A DNA stretch of 59,543 nucleotides from Methylobacter sp. (GTDB lineage Bacteria; Pseudomonadota; Gammaproteobacteria; Methylococcales; Methylomonadaceae), in contig SCPZ01000124.1 of assembly GCA_004299305.1 (NCBI GenBank), positions 1-59,543 on the forward strand, read 5' to 3'. The notes below the pieces were generated by a model that was given only the letters and a program-made list of their open reading frames with translations, was not told where the DNA came from and made no database searches. Position numbers and translations under genes: made by a program. Below are positions 34,901 to 45,748 of this stretch, piece by piece. The stretch's first letter is position 1. Every line of letters starts with the position of its first letter.

Positions 34901-37900
34901 ATGAATGAATTGGATGAACTTGTTAATGCACCTGCAAAATATATTGTGGGTATCGGCGCTTCGGCGGGTGGACTAGAAGCGCTTGAATCATTTTTTAAAA
35001 AAATGTCGCCTAGTTCCGGGTTGGCTTTTGTGGTAGTGCAGCATCTGTCGCCTGATTATAAGAGCCTGATGGTGGAATTGTTATCCAAACACACCGAAAT
35101 GCCGGTTAATCGTATCGAAGATGGCGTGTTGGTTAAAGAAAATAATATCTACTTGCTGCCTCCGCGCAAAAATCTCAGTTCGTTTCATGGCCGTTTGTTA
35201 TTAACCGACCAGGATCACTCTGAAGGCCGACTCAATTTGCCGATCGACATGTTTTTCCGTTCGCTGGCGGAAGACATGGGGGAATATGCGATCAGTGTCG
35301 TGCTGTCCGGTACCGGCAGTGATGGCACTCGCGGTATTCGTGCGATCAAGGAGCGCGGCGGCATGGTTATGGTGCAGGATGATGAGACGGCCAAGTTTGA
35401 CGGTATGCCCAAAAATGCGATTGCAACCGGTTTGGCGGATTTTATTTTATCGCCTGAAGAAATGCCCAAGCAATTGCTGTCTTTTGTCAAACATCCGTAC
35501 GCGTCTGCGCCCGAAACTTCGTTGTTGCCGGGTGATGATAACGATTTGACACGCATTTTTTTGATGTTGCGTGAAAAAAGCAAGGTTGATTTCACCTATT
35601 ACAAGCCGACTACTATATTGCGTCGTATCGAACGTCGGGTGACTATTAACCAGTTGAATGATTTAAGCGAGTATGTGTGCTATTTGCAGAATAATCCGAA
35701 TGAAGTGGCGACCTTATTCCAGGAGCTGCTGATTGGTGTCACCTGCTTTTTTCGTGATGAATTAGCGTTTGATGAATTACGTGATAAATGGCTGGCAAGC
35801 ATTATTGAGCATCTACAGGATGATGAAATCAGGGTTTGGATTGCCGCTTGCTCAACCGGAGAGGAGGCCTATTCACTAGCCATGTTGCTGTCAGAATACC
35901 GGGAGCAGACAGGGGAATATTTCAGGATCAAAATTTTTGCTACCGACGTTGACCATAAGGCTGTCGAAAAAGCCAGCAACGGTGTTTATCCTGCAAGCAT
36001 TGCTGCGGATGTGCCGCCTGACTTGTTAAGCAAGTATTTTATGCGTCGCGACGACAATTACCAGATTACCCAAAAAATTCGGGAAATGGTGGTGTTTGCA
36101 CAGCATAACCTAATTAAGGATCCTCCGTTTACCAATATCAACTTGTTAAGTTGCCGCAATGTGTTGATTTATATGCAACCGGTGTTACAACGTAAGATTT
36201 TTGAGTTGTTTAATTTTTCCTTGGCAGGAGAAGGTGTTTTAATGTTAGGCACCAGTGAATCTATCGGCGATATGGTCGATTACTTCGAATTGGTAAGCCC
36301 TAAATGGAAAATCCATCGCTCCAAAGGCAAAAATATTTCAAATATCAACTTAGGCAATTCAGATCCCGGCCCGTTTATAAAAGGCCCTTTTAATACGCCA
36401 TTACCTCAGCACAGCAACCGCGCTAATCTGGCTTATTATGCAGATGACCGGGTGCTTGACCGTTTTGTCCGCAGTCTGGCTGATGATTTGCTGCCGTTTA
36501 CGCTGATTGTTAACGAAAAAATGGAACTGACTCATGTGTTTGGCGACTCCAAGGATTATCTGGCTTATCCTAGCGGTAAACTGGTGCAGGATATTACCAA
36601 AATTGTCATCAAAGATTTGTCTATCCCTGTGGCTACCGGTATTAAACGTGCGTTAAGCAGTAATGATGACATTGTTTTGACTAATATTCGTATTCGTGAA
36701 GTTCAAGATGTACGTTCTTTGAACTTACGCTTTAAAACCTTACCCGGTAAAAAAGGCCAGGAACCATTATTGGCAATTTTTATCAGCGAAACCGTCAAAA
36801 AAGATGTGTTAAGTGCGTCAGAGTCGTTAACATTTGATGTCAATCAGGAAGCAGAGCAACGTATCGGTGATCTGGAACATGAACTGCAATTTACCCGTGA
36901 AAATCTACAAGCCGCAGTTGAAGAACTGGAAACCTCCAATGAAGAATTGCAAGCTACCAACGAAGAGCTGCTTGCCAGTAATGAAGAGCTGCAAAGCACT
37001 AATGAAGAATTGCAATCGGTTAATGAAGAGCTGTATACCGTCAATGCTGAATATCAGGGCAAAATTACCGAATTAACATTGCTTAATAATGATTTGGATA
37101 ACCTGTTTAACAGCACTCAAATCGCTACGCTGTTTCTGGATGAAAACCTGGATATTCGCCGCTTTACGCCGATATTACAGTCCATCTTTCATATCATGGA
37201 GCATGATATAGGCCGTCCTTACAGTCATTTGTCGCATCGTATCGCTGATATTAATCTGGCTGAGCTGATTAATTCAGTGGTACTCCATCACAAAGCCATA
37301 GTCAAGGATGTGCAAACGGTAGCGGGGAATTGGTATTTGCTGCGTATTACACCGTATAACATTTCGGATAATATGTACGCCGGGGTTATCTTAACCTTTA
37401 TTGATATTGATCAGCTTAAAAAAACGCAACTTGAACTGCAACTGCGCGGACAGGAAGAAACACGGCGTTTGGCAACTATGGTGCGTTATTCTCATGATGC
37501 CATCAGCTTGCAAACAATAGATGGGAAAATTCTAACCTGGAATCGCGGCGCTGAGGAATTGTACGGCTGGAGCGAACAGGAAGCGTTGCAGATGAATTTT
37601 ATGGCATTCATACCTGAGAGCGAACTGGCCGGAGATCGGCAAATTCGCGAAAAACTGAAAAACGGTACGCCGACTCCTGAATTTGAAACCCGTCGCATTG
37701 CAAAAAATGGTGCTGTTTTTAATGTCTGGGTGACTGTTTCGGTGTTATATACTGAAGATCATCATCGCGAATTGATCACTTTTACCGAAAGAGATATACG
37801 TTCCAGACAAATGGTGGCAAACAACGATTGTATAAGCTGTATGCACCATTTGACGACGATTGTGATGGATGTGCAAGATGCTATTATCTTACTGGACACT

Positions 37901-38188
37901 CAAGGTAATATTATGGCCTGGAATCAGAGTGCGGAAAAACTGTATGGCTGGCAAGCGTCAGAAGTGCTCAATACAAACATCATTGATCTAGTTTCGGCGC
38001 AGGAACAAGCGCTAACCCGCGATAGAATCGAGGCGCTCGTTAGCGGCGACGCGACACAGCATAATTTAAAAGTGCAACGCTTAACCAAAGATGGTCGCGA
38101 GATTACGGTAAGCTTTTCCGCTTCAGCGTTGAATAATCATAATGGCGAAGTATTGTTGATTATTATTACTGAGAGTCACTTGATTTAA
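34901..38188 (+). CDS. CheB-CheR fusion with coiled coil and PAS domains
   Basis: A 1095-residue signalling protein. Residues about 15-190 form a CheB methylesterase domain with catalytic Ser21, His48 and Asp141. Residues about 205-470 form a CheR methyltransferase domain with the SAM motif [17 protein letters not shown] coiled coil near residues 650-725 consists of N-E-E-L heptads ([21 protein letters not shown]). Three PAS-like domains follow (about 735-850, 865-970, 985-1090). No receiver or kinase domain is present. Such fusions modify chemoreceptors or act as stand-alone sensors; no chemotaxis genes are nearby. A c-di-GMP protein gene follows 38 bases downstream. Confidence 0.95.
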   Translation: MNELDELVNAPAKYIVGIGASAGGLEALESFFKKMSPSSGLAFVVVQHLSPDYKSLMVELLSKHTEMPVNRIEDGVLVKENNIYLLPPRKNLSSFHGRLLLTDQDHSEGRLNLPIDMFFRSLAEDMGEYAISVVLSGTGSDGTRGIRAIKERGGMVMVQDDETAKFDGMPKNAIATGLADFILSPEEMPKQLLSFVKHPYASAPETSLLPGDDNDLTRIFLMLREKSKVDFTYYKPTTILRRIERRVTINQLNDLSEYVCYLQNNPNEVATLFQELLIGVTCFFRDELAFDELRDKWLASIIEHLQDDEIRVWIAACSTGEEAYSLAMLLSEYREQTGEYFRIKIFATDVDHKAVEKASNGVYPASIAADVPPDLLSKYFMRRDDNYQITQKIREMVVFAQHNLIKDPPFTNINLLSCRNVLIYMQPVLQRKIFELFNFSLAGEGVLMLGTSESIGDMVDYFELVSPKWKIHRSKGKNISNINLGNSDPGPFIKGPFNTPLPQHSNRANLAYYADDRVLDRFVRSLADDLLPFTLIVNEKMELTHVFGDSKDYLAYPSGKLVQDITKIVIKDLSIPVATGIKRALSSNDDIVLTNIRIREVQDVRSLNLRFKTLPGKKGQEPLLAIFISETVKKDVLSASESLTFDVNQEAEQRIGDLEHELQFTRENLQAAVEELETSNEELQATNEELLASNEELQSTNEELQSVNEELYTVNAEYQGKITELTLLNNDLDNLFNSTQIATLFLDENLDIRRFTPILQSIFHIMEHDIGRPYSHLSHRIADINLAELINSVVLHHKAIVKDVQTVAGNWYLLRITPYNISDNMYAGVILTFIDIDQLKKTQLELQLRGQEETRRLATMVRYSHDAISLQTIDGKILTWNRGAEELYGWSEQEALQMNFMAFIPESELAGDRQIREKLKNGTPTPEFETRRIAKNGAVFNVWVTVSVLYTEDHHRELITFTERDIRSRQMVANNDCISCMHHLTTIVMDVQDAIILLDTQGNIMAWNQSAEKLYGWQASEVLNTNIIDLVSAQEQALTRDRIEALVSGDATQHNLKVQRLTKDGREITVSFSASALNNHNGEVLLIIITESHLI

Positions 38189-38226
38189 GTTCTTTTACGG
38201 TATTAATAAAAATGGGGGGGGCGTTG

Positions 38227-40509
38227 ATGTCAAACAAAGATTTATCACATTTTAGAGCCTTAAGACATGAAGCGGAATCTCTGGTTGCCGAACATGAGGA
38301 GCACATTGATGATGTCGGTAAAACTGAGTTTGCCAAGGTTTTTCATGAGTTGACCGTACACCAAATTGAACTGGAGATGCAAAATGAACAGCTCAGATTG
38401 ATTCAGTCCGAGTTGTTAGTTGCGCAAAAAAATCTTAACCAATTTTTTGAACAGGCTCCGGTGGGTTATTTGGTCATGGACAACAAAGCCCGAATATTAC
38501 AGAGCAACCACACTATTCATGACTTGCTTAATTATCATGCCGACGAATTCGGCAATAAACACTATTTTCCCCAGCATATCCATTCTGAAGACCTGATCAT
38601 TTTCAATGCCCGCTATCAGGCATTTTTTAAACGTCCCGAAAATAAACGCATTGAATTGCGCTTACAAAAGCAAAATGGTTCTTTTGTGCGAGTTGAACTG
38701 AGTGGGCGTTTGGTTCACCCCTTTTTCAAAAAAAAAATAAGCACTCATGATGATGCTTACCTATTAGTTAATATTGTTGATGTTAGCGCCCGTAAACAGT
38801 TGGAAGAAGAATTGAAACTCGCCGCCAAGGTGTTTGAAAACAGTGATGAAGGTATCCTGATTACCGATCATCAGTCTCGTATTGTCAAGGTCAACCCTGC
38901 TTTTACTGCCGTTACCGGCTACGATGCCGATGATGTACTCGGCAAATCGCCGACTATTTTAAAATCCCATAAACACCCGCCTGAATTTTACCGGGAAATG
39001 TGGAACAAAATTAACCGTGAAGGGAGCTGGCAGGGTGAAATATGGAACCGGCGCAAGAACGGTGAGTTTTATCTGGAATGCTTGAGCGTTAATGCCATTA
39101 CCGATCAGTTTGGGAGGGCGAGCCATTTTATCGGTATTTTTTCCGACATCACCCGGCGTAGACATGATGAGCAGCAAATTGAAACCATGGCGCATTACGA
39201 TGCATTGACCGACCTGCCGAACCGGGTGTTGTTTAATGAGCGTCTAAAGCACGGCATTGTTCGGGCCACGCGGCATAAACAATGGATTTCGGTGTTATTT
39301 CTGGATCTGGATCGCTTTAAAACGCTGAATGATACCTTGGGTCATTTTATAGGCGACTTGTTGCTGCAAGGCGTTGCTAAGCGGCTTAAGGGTTGTGTGC
39401 GCGAAAGCGATACCGTATCACGTTTTGGTGGTGATGAATTTATGATCGTGCTGTCCGACTTTGAAGACGAGCAAACCGCCACCCTGCATACCGCCGAAAT
39501 TGCCAAAAAAATATTGTCCGAATTGATCAAAGCGTTCGACTTGTCCGGCAATAAATTTATGACCACAGCCAGCATTGGCATCGCTTTTTTTCCCAAAGAC
39601 GGGCATTCGGTGGCCGAACTGATGAAAAATGCCGATACGGCGATGTACCACGCCAAAGGGCTGGGCCGCAATAATTACCAGTGTTATTCTGACGACATGC
39701 GCGAACAGGCGTTGACGCGCAGCTCCCTGGAAAATGATTTGCGTTCGGCGCTGGAAAATCAGGAATTAGTGCTGTATTACCAACCTATTGTTAATTTGCA
39801 AACTTCAAAAACAGTGGGTTTTGAAGCGTTGATTCGTTGGCGGCATCCCAAGCGGGGGCTTATCCCGCCCGATCTGTTCATACCGATTGCGGAAGAGACG
39901 GGTTTGATCACCGGCATTGGCGAGTGGGTGCTGCACAGTGCTTGCCGACAATTGAAAAACTGGCATGGAGCCGGACAAAGCGGTCTAAAAATGTCGGTCA
40001 ACTTATCGGCGCGCCAGTTCATGCAACATGATCTGGTTGAAATTATTCGACATATCCTGGAATCGTATGCTATAGAGCCCCAATATCTGGAGCTGGAAAT
40101 TACCGAAACCGTGATCATGAAAAACATGAACCAGACCATCAAGATGCTTAAAAGCTTGCAGCAATTGGGCGTTAGCATTTCCTTGGACGATTTTGGCACC
40201 GGATATTCTTCATTGACCTACCTTAAGCAGTTTCCGGTTAATGTGTTAAAAATAGACCGTTCTTTTATAAAAGATATTCTGGAAGAAAATGACGATAAAG
40301 TGATTGTCAATTCTATTATCGCCATCGCCGAACACATGAACATTGACATTATCACCGAAGGCATTGAGCAGGCGGGGCAGGCTGATTATTTGAAAATTCA
40401 GGGCTGCCAATTCGGCCAGGGGTATTTCTTCGCGATGCCTTGTGTTGCGGAAGAGTGCCTGTTTGTAGTCAAAAAAAATGGCGGACAAAGTAGAGACTAT
40501 AATATCTAA
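38227..40509 (+). CDS. PAS-PAS-GGDEF-EAL c-di-GMP protein
   Basis: A 760-residue protein with two PAS domains (about 70-190 and 195-315), a GGDEF domain with the intact RFGGDEF active motif, and an EAL domain with GFEALIRW, the metal-binding aspartates in [10 protein letters not shown] and KIDRSFI. It could both make and degrade c-di-GMP; the dominant activity cannot be read from sequence. The ATG at 38227 is preferred because a G-rich run lies just upstream; an ATG at 38212 adds five residues. It probably shares a transcript with the CheB-CheR protein and may link its output to type IV pili or biofilm control. Confidence 0.95.
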   Translation: MSNKDLSHFRALRHEAESLVAEHEEHIDDVGKTEFAKVFHELTVHQIELEMQNEQLRLIQSELLVAQKNLNQFFEQAPVGYLVMDNKARILQSNHTIHDLLNYHADEFGNKHYFPQHIHSEDLIIFNARYQAFFKRPENKRIELRLQKQNGSFVRVELSGRLVHPFFKKKISTHDDAYLLVNIVDVSARKQLEEELKLAAKVFENSDEGILITDHQSRIVKVNPAFTAVTGYDADDVLGKSPTILKSHKHPPEFYREMWNKINREGSWQGEIWNRRKNGEFYLECLSVNAITDQFGRASHFIGIFSDITRRRHDEQQIETMAHYDALTDLPNRVLFNERLKHGIVRATRHKQWISVLFLDLDRFKTLNDTLGHFIGDLLLQGVAKRLKGCVRESDTVSRFGGDEFMIVLSDFEDEQTATLHTAEIAKKILSELIKAFDLSGNKFMTTASIGIAFFPKDGHSVAELMKNADTAMYHAKGLGRNNYQCYSDDMREQALTRSSLENDLRSALENQELVLYYQPIVNLQTSKTVGFEALIRWRHPKRGLIPPDLFIPIAEETGLITGIGEWVLHSACRQLKNWHGAGQSGLKMSVNLSARQFMQHDLVEIIRHILESYAIEPQYLELEITETVIMKNMNQTIKMLKSLQQLGVSISLDDFGTGYSSLTYLKQFPVNVLKIDRSFIKDILEENDDKVIVNSIIAIAEHMNIDIITEGIEQAGQADYLKIQGCQFGQGYFFAMPCVAEECLFVVKKNGGQSRDYNI

Positions 40510-40544
40510 GAGCCTGTTCGAGAGCTTTATTGTTTTTCGTTCCC

Positions 40545-40625
40545 ATGCTCCAGCATTTGTCTTTATACACAAGTGCCTACGGGATGCCGTCATTTTGACA
40601 GGAATGCCGGAATCCAGGTCGGCTT
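40545..40625. repeat. R4 family repeat, partial copy
   Basis: It contains TTCCCATGCTCCAGCATT, TCTTTATACACAAGTGCCTA and a degenerate GGAATGCCGGAATCCAGG, matching one half of the inverted repeat at 30927-31157. The remaining gap up to slt at 40844 shows no gene; it contains a loose palindrome around GGTTTCCACA...GGAACCAG. Confidence 0.6.
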
Positions 40626-40843
40626 ACCCTATTATCGAAACCTCCAATATCCTTGTTTGCCCCAAATAATTTCCGGTACTGGAATATCATCAATGCTCCG
40701 CTTGATTGACATAACTTCGGCTTACCGGATTTTCTGGTTTCCACACAGGGGCATAGGAACCAGAGAAATCATGCCGTGGGATTAGTTTACTTTTTTTGGT
40801 TCCAGCTTGCCCGGCTTAGGAAACTATTTACTGTGAGTGAAAT

Positions 40844-42868
40844 ATGAAACACCTGCGTGGAAAATTGTTGTTGTGTCTGCTGGTTTTTTCCGGTGCAGTG
40901 CTTGGCAATACGCTTAACCAGCAAAGAAATGATTTTTTGCTGGCGGAAAAATTGCTTGCTCAGGGCAATAATACGGCATTTGTCGGTATCAGTGCCGCGT
41001 TGGTCGATTACCCCCTATACCCTTATCTGCAATATCAGTGGCTAAAAGATAATTTACACCAAAGCGACCAAGTTCTGGCTTTCTTGTCGTCCTATAAAGA
41101 CAGCCGTTATGCCGGGTTGTTGCGGTCTAAATGGCTGGATTATTTGGCTAAAAATCAGCGCTGGAACGAATTTATCCAGCATTATATCTCCAGGGATGGA
41201 GTGTATGCCGCAAGCCTGCCGGGAGCAGGCGCGGCGGGAGCAACCGAAAATACGGCTCTCGAATGCCAGTACAATCTGGCTATCTATAAAACCGGCAATC
41301 AACTACAGGCATTAAATGAGGCCAAGCGCTTGTGGCTTAGCGGCGATTCGCTGCCGCAAGAATGCGATCCGCTATGGACGGCGTTGATGATGTCGCCGGG
41401 CTTTACGCCGGAACTGGTTTGGCAACGATTTGAGTTGGCCTTGAACAAGGACAATGTTTCCGTGGCCGAATATGTGCGCCGTTCAATGAGTCAAGCAGAC
41501 CAGGCTATTGCCGATGTATGGTTGCGGGTTCATCAAAGCCCTTCGTTAATCGAAAATAACGGCTTTTTGAGTCCGCAAATGGGGCGGCTTTTTGCGCATG
41601 GCGTAGAACGCTTGGCAAAATCCGATTTGAGTTCGGCCATTAGGCTGTGGGATGACAGGAAGCACGCGTTCCAGCTAGATAGTCAGACTTCCCAACAACT
41701 GGAACGCAGTCTTGCAATTAGCTTGGCGCGCGATCGAAATTCAGGAGCGTATTATCGCTTGAGTCAATTGGCCGCGGTTGATGCGGAAGTCAATGAATGG
41801 AAGGTCCGGGCGGCTTTGCTGGAACAAAACTGGCAGCATGTTGGCGAGGCGCTGGCCGGGTTGACGCCCCAGGAACGGCAGGACCCTAAATGGCAATACT
41901 GGCAAGCGAGGGCGCTGGATAAAACCGGGAACTCTTTGCTGGCCCAGGACGCCTACGCCAAGCTGGCTGAAGACCGGAGCTTTTATGGTTTTTTAGCGGC
42001 TGACACTGTCAACAAGCCCTATCAATTTTCCAACAAGCCGGTGTTTCTGGCCGGAAACGAACTCGACAATCTGGCAAATGAAGCCGATTTTAAAGTGGTC
42101 CAGGAGTTTAAAGCGCTGAACAGGGATGCAGAGGCCGAGCGGCAATGGTGGTATGCGGTAAAAAAGCTGAGCAAGGAGCGGCGCATGATTGCAGCCAAGC
42201 TGGCCCAGCTTTGGCGCTGGGATCAAATCGCCATTACGACGTTGGTTAAAGCCGATTATTGGGATGATCTGGGCTTGCGTTTCCCGGTTTATTATTCGAA
42301 CCAGATTCGTGATAATGCAAAAAGGCATAATCTCGATCCGGCTATTGTTTTTGGCTTGATCCGGCAGGAAAGCATTTTTAATAAAGATGCCGAATCAGCC
42401 GTCGGTGCGCGTGGATTGATGCAGGTTATGCCCAGAACGGGTATGCAGATAGCCCGCGATCTGAAGGAAAAATGGCAGTCGGACAACAGCCTGTTTAATC
42501 CTGATGTTAATGTCAGGTACGGCGCTTATTATTACAAGCAACTGCTTAGACAGTTTCATGGCCATTTTGCCCTGGCAATTGCCGCTTATAACGCGGGCTC
42601 GGGCCGAGTATCAAAGTGGTTGCCGAGTGTTCAATCGGTGCCGGCAGATATTTGGATAGAAACGATCCCGTTTAAAGAAACCAGGAAATATGTAACTTCC
42701 GTTCTTTCTTATGTCATTATTTATCAGCAACTCATACCCGGTAATTGCTCCATGCCGTCGTCCTGCGTAACCCACAGGGATGAGGGGAATGCAGATTTAT
42801 CTGCCCCAGCAGTCGAAAGAAAGGGCTTGAAGATAAAGGAATTGATGCTTGATGTGTTGCCCGGCTAA
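40844..42868 (+). CDS. slt: Soluble lytic murein transglycosylase with in-frame element
   Basis: A 674-residue periplasmic enzyme that cleaves peptidoglycan and forms 1,6-anhydromuropeptides. A signal peptide (about residues 1-22) is followed by the alpha-superhelical doughnut domain and the C-terminal SLT domain with catalytic Glu509 in GLIRQESIFN, then GARGLMQVMP and AAYNAGSGRV. A 17-residue element-encoded insertion ([17 protein letters not shown]) lies at 115-131, between FIQHY and the TENTALECQYN segment that matches relatives. After ETRKYVTSVLSYVI the protein has an unusually long, cysteine-containing tail before its end. Confidence 0.95.
   Translation: MKHLRGKLLLCLLVFSGAVLGNTLNQQRNDFLLAEKLLAQGNNTAFVGISAALVDYPLYPYLQYQWLKDNLHQSDQVLAFLSSYKDSRYAGLLRSKWLDYLAKNQRWNEFIQHYISRDGVYAASLPGAGAAGATENTALECQYNLAIYKTGNQLQALNEAKRLWLSGDSLPQECDPLWTALMMSPGFTPELVWQRFELALNKDNVSVAEYVRRSMSQADQAIADVWLRVHQSPSLIENNGFLSPQMGRLFAHGVERLAKSDLSSAIRLWDDRKHAFQLDSQTSQQLERSLAISLARDRNSGAYYRLSQLAAVDAEVNEWKVRAALLEQNWQHVGEALAGLTPQERQDPKWQYWQARALDKTGNSLLAQDAYAKLAEDRSFYGFLAADTVNKPYQFSNKPVFLAGNELDNLANEADFKVVQEFKALNRDAEAERQWWYAVKKLSKERRMIAAKLAQLWRWDQIAITTLVKADYWDDLGLRFPVYYSNQIRDNAKRHNLDPAIVFGLIRQESIFNKDAESAVGARGLMQVMPRTGMQIARDLKEKWQSDNSLFNPDVNVRYGAYYYKQLLRQFHGHFALAIAAYNAGSGRVSKWLPSVQSVPADIWIETIPFKETRKYVTSVLSYVIIYQQLIPGNCSMPSSCVTHRDEGNADLSAPAVERKGLKIKELMLDVLPG
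41186..41236 (+). repeat. 51-nt palindromic element inserted in frame in slt
   Basis: It encodes Slt residues 115-131. Hairpin 1 is TCCA-GGGA-TGGA and hairpin 2 is GCCGC-aa-GCCTGC-CGGGA-GCAGGC-GCGGC. Compared with valS the stem bases differ in pairs, preserving the fold. It lies in the gene's sense orientation. Confidence 0.9.
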
Positions 42869-42949
42869 AAATTGAGCTGATTTTTTTTGAGGTCTGTTAG
42901 ATAATGCACGATTTAGAATAATAATAATTACGTAAGGTATATAAAGAGT

Positions 42950-43465
42950 ATGGGGAAACAGCATAGTTTTACGCGCGAAGAATTGTTGAAGTCCGGCAGG
43001 GGGGAGCTGTACGGGCCGAAAAATGCGCAATTGCCTCTACCAAATATGTTGATGATGGACCGTATTACCTTGATTACGGATGAAGGCGGCGCCTACGGAA
43101 AGGGCGAAATCATTGCTGAACTGGATATAACGCCTGATTTGTGGTTTTTTGACTGTCATTTTCAGGGCGACCCTGTAATGCCCGGTTGTTTGGGCCTGGA
43201 TGCGATGTGGCAGTTGGTCGGCTTCTTTTTGTGTTGGATGGGCGGCCCCGGCAAAGGACGCGCTTTGGGGGTGGGTGAAGTCAAATTTACCGGACAAGTC
43301 CTGCCCACCGCTAAAAAAGTGATTTACCGAGTCAATTTAAAAAGATTGATCATGCGGAAGTTGGTTATGGGTATTGCCGATGCCACTATGGAAGTCGATG
43401 GCAAGGTGATTTATGAGGCTACCGATTTACGGGTCGGTTTATTTACTTCCACCGAAGATTTTTAG
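42950..43465 (+). CDS. fabA: 3-hydroxydecanoyl-ACP dehydratase/isomerase FabA
   Basis: A 171-residue hot-dog fold enzyme that introduces the double bond in anaerobic unsaturated fatty acid synthesis. The catalytic His70 and Asp84 lie in [24 protein letters not shown], at the same positions as in Escherichia coli. It is followed 11 bases downstream by fabB, the standard fabA-fabB operon. Confidence 0.98.
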   Translation: MGKQHSFTREELLKSGRGELYGPKNAQLPLPNMLMMDRITLITDEGGAYGKGEIIAELDITPDLWFFDCHFQGDPVMPGCLGLDAMWQLVGFFLCWMGGPGKGRALGVGEVKFTGQVLPTAKKVIYRVNLKRLIMRKLVMGIADATMEVDGKVIYEATDLRVGLFTSTEDF

Positions 43466-43476
43466 AGGGCTTAGCA

Positions 43477-44700
43477 ATGAAAAGAGTCGTAGTTACCGGT
43501 TTAGGCATTGTTTCCAGCATAGGGAATAACCGAACAGAGGTTGTCGATTCCCTAAAAGAAGGCCGTTCAGGAATCGCTTTTGCAGACGTTTACCAGGAAA
43601 TGGGCTTCCGCAGCCATGTCCACGGACCGATCAACATAGATTTAGACGCCTTCATCGACCGTAAAATTAAACGCTTTATGGGCGATGGCGCGGCGTTCAA
43701 CTATATCGCTATGCAGCAAGCGATTGACGATTCAGGTTTGGGCGAATCGGAAGTGTCAAATTTCAGAACCGGTTTGGTGATGGGTTCCGGCGGTCCTTCA
43801 ACCTCAAACATTGTTGAAGCGGCCGATATTTTACGAGACAAAGGCATCAAAAAAGTGGGCCCTTATATGGTGCCCAGAAGCATGTCCAGCACCAATACCG
43901 CATGTCTTGCGACACCTTATAAAATCAAAGGCGTCAATTACACGATCAGTTCGGCTTGTGCGACCAGTGCTCACTGTATCGGCCATGCGATGGAATTGAT
44001 CCAGATGGGCAAGCAGGATGTCGTGTTTGCCGGCGGCGGCGAAGAAGTGCATTGGACCATGTCGATGTTATTCGATGCGATGGGGGCTTTGTCTTCCAAA
44101 TACAATGACGCACCTAGCACGGCTTCAAGACCTTATGATGAAACCCGCGACGGTTTTGTTATCTCCGGCGGCGGCGGTGTTTTGGTGATTGAAGAACTGG
44201 AACATGCCAAAGCGCGCGGTGCGAAAATTTATGCAGAACTGACCGGTTACGGCGCAACGTCCGACGGATATGACATGGTGCAACCTTCAGGCGAGGGTGC
44301 GGTACGCTGTATGCAGCAGGCCATGGCGACTATCAATGGTAGCAAGATCGATTATATCAACGCCCACGGCACCAGTACGCCGGTTGGCGATACCAGGGAA
44401 CTTGAAGCTTTGCGCAATGTATTCGGCCAGGATAACGTGCCTTTAGTCAGTTCGACAAAATCGCTGACCGGCCACGCGCTAGGTGCGGCTGGCGTTAACG
44501 AGGCGATTTATTCGTTGTTGATGATGGAAGAAAACTTCCTCAGCGCATCGGCCAACATTACCCAGCTTGATCCGGGGGCGGCAGGCATTCCGATCGTGCG
44601 TGAGCGTAAAGACAACATCACGTTGAATACCATTATGTCGAACAGTTTCGGTTTCGGCGGCACCAACGCTACACTGATCTTTCAGCGTTACAACGGCTAA
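43477..44700 (+). CDS. fabB: 3-oxoacyl-ACP synthase I FabB
   Basis: A 407-residue condensing enzyme that elongates unsaturated acyl-ACP intermediates. The catalytic triad is Cys161 in [10 protein letters not shown], His in [11 protein letters not shown] and His in [14 protein letters not shown]. Together with FabA it supports unsaturated fatty acid synthesis. A GAGGG ribosome binding site sits upstream. The gene is followed by an R1 palindromic repeat. Confidence 0.98.
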   Translation: MKRVVVTGLGIVSSIGNNRTEVVDSLKEGRSGIAFADVYQEMGFRSHVHGPINIDLDAFIDRKIKRFMGDGAAFNYIAMQQAIDDSGLGESEVSNFRTGLVMGSGGPSTSNIVEAADILRDKGIKKVGPYMVPRSMSSTNTACLATPYKIKGVNYTISSACATSAHCIGHAMELIQMGKQDVVFAGGGEEVHWTMSMLFDAMGALSSKYNDAPSTASRPYDETRDGFVISGGGGVLVIEELEHAKARGAKIYAELTGYGATSDGYDMVQPSGEGAVRCMQQAMATINGSKIDYINAHGTSTPVGDTRELEALRNVFGQDNVPLVSSTKSLTGHALGAAGVNEAIYSLLMMEENFLSASANITQLDPGAAGIPIVRERKDNITLNTIMSNSFGFGGTNATLIFQRYNG

Positions 44701-44715
44701 TGCCTTTAATTATAT

Positions 44716-44823
44716 GATGGAACACGGATGACGCGGATTTAGACAGATTTACACGGATTTATAGCTGGTGAAAACCAGGAAATCAGTGATCATCCGTCTA
44801 ATCCGTGTCATCCGTGTTCTATT
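44716..44823. repeat. Palindromic intergenic repeat, family R1, copy B
   Basis: Arms GGAACACGGATGACGCGGAT and ATCCGTGTCATCCGTGTTC face each other around a short centre. Sequence matches copies at 1-117 and 50477-50597. It lies between fabB and ttcA and may also terminate transcription. A frame extending ttcA upstream to 44768 runs through it and is therefore not trusted. Confidence 0.85.
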
Positions 44824-44842
44824 TATACAACATCTACTGACC

Positions 44843-45748
44843 ATGTCAGATCCAAACCAAAAATCCAGAACCCAGTTTAACAAGCTGCAAAAAAAATTGC
44901 GGCACACGGTCGGCGATGCGATTGCCGATTACAACATGATCGAAAACGGCGACAAGATCATGGTGTGTCTATCCGGCGGCAAGGATTCCTTCACCCTGCT
45001 GGACATCCTGATGCATTTGCAACAAACGGCGCCGGTTGAATTCGAGCTGATTGCTGTCAACCTGGACCAGAAGCAGCCCGGTTTTCCAGAACACGTATTG
45101 CCGGAATATTTGGCATCGCTGGGCGTGCCGTATCATATTATCGAGAGAGATACCTATAGCGTGGTCAAGCGGGTTATCCCCGAGGGCAGCACGACCTGCG
45201 GACTCTGTTCACGCTTGCGGCGAGGCACTTTATACGGTTACGCCGAAGCTAACAATGTCACCAAAATAGCCTTGGGCCATCATCGCGACGATATTCTCGA
45301 AACCTTTTTCCTGAATATTTTTTATGGCGGCAAACTCAAAGCGATGCCACCCAAATTGTTAAGCGATGATAAGAAAAATATTATCATCCGACCGCTGGCA
45401 TACACCCGTGAAAAAGACATTGAACGTTTGGCCGCATTTAAAAACTACCCGATTATTCCGTGCAACTTGTGCGGTTCGCAGGAAAACCTGCAACGCCAAG
45501 CGATGAAAGTCATGTTAAACGCTTGGGATAAACAGTTTCCGGGACGCTTGGAAACCATTTTTGCCAGCTTGAAAAATGTCGCGCCTTCACAGTTGGCCGA
45601 TACGCAGTTATTCGACTTTGCCGGGTTAACGCGGAGTTCACAAGCCGAAGAGCAGGTTATGCCATTTATCGCCAAGGATGGTGTGTATGCCGTAAACCTG
45701 CCGGGAGCAGGTTCGGCGAATGCCGGTTTGAACATATTGGCTCAGTGA
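44843..45748 (+). CDS. ttcA: tRNA 2-thiocytidine(32) synthetase TtcA with in-frame element
   Basis: A 301-residue enzyme that thiolates C32 of certain tRNAs using an iron-sulfur cluster. The PP-loop SGGKDS is at 44-49, the cluster/catalytic cysteines are in CGLC (119-122) and in PCNLCGSQ near residue 210. The ATG at 44843 gives the family start; upstream sequence is repeat-derived. The C-terminus carries a 17-residue element-encoded segment (residues 276-292, [17 protein letters not shown]) followed by nine further residues, so the element forms most of the tail. Its stop overlaps the next gene by four bases. Confidence 0.96.
   Translation: MSDPNQKSRTQFNKLQKKLRHTVGDAIADYNMIENGDKIMVCLSGGKDSFTLLDILMHLQQTAPVEFELIAVNLDQKQPGFPEHVLPEYLASLGVPYHIIERDTYSVVKRVIPEGSTTCGLCSRLRRGTLYGYAEANNVTKIALGHHRDDILETFFLNIFYGGKLKAMPPKLLSDDKKNIIIRPLAYTREKDIERLAAFKNYPIIPCNLCGSQENLQRQAMKVMLNAWDKQFPGRLETIFASLKNVAPSQLADTQLFDFAGLTRSSQAEEQVMPFIAKDGVYAVNLPGAGSANAGLNILAQ
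45668..45718 (+). repeat. 51-nt palindromic element inserted in frame near the end of ttcA
   Basis: It encodes TtcA residues 276-292. Hairpin 1 is GCCA-AGGA-TGGT; hairpin 2 is GCCG-taaa-CCTGC-CGGGA-GCAGG-tt-CGGC, slightly more degraded than the others. It lies in the gene's sense orientation. Confidence 0.85.

Noticed and set aside
44768-44842. Upstream extension of ttcA
   Set aside because: The extra 25 codons are translated R1 repeat sequence; the family start is the ATG at 44843.
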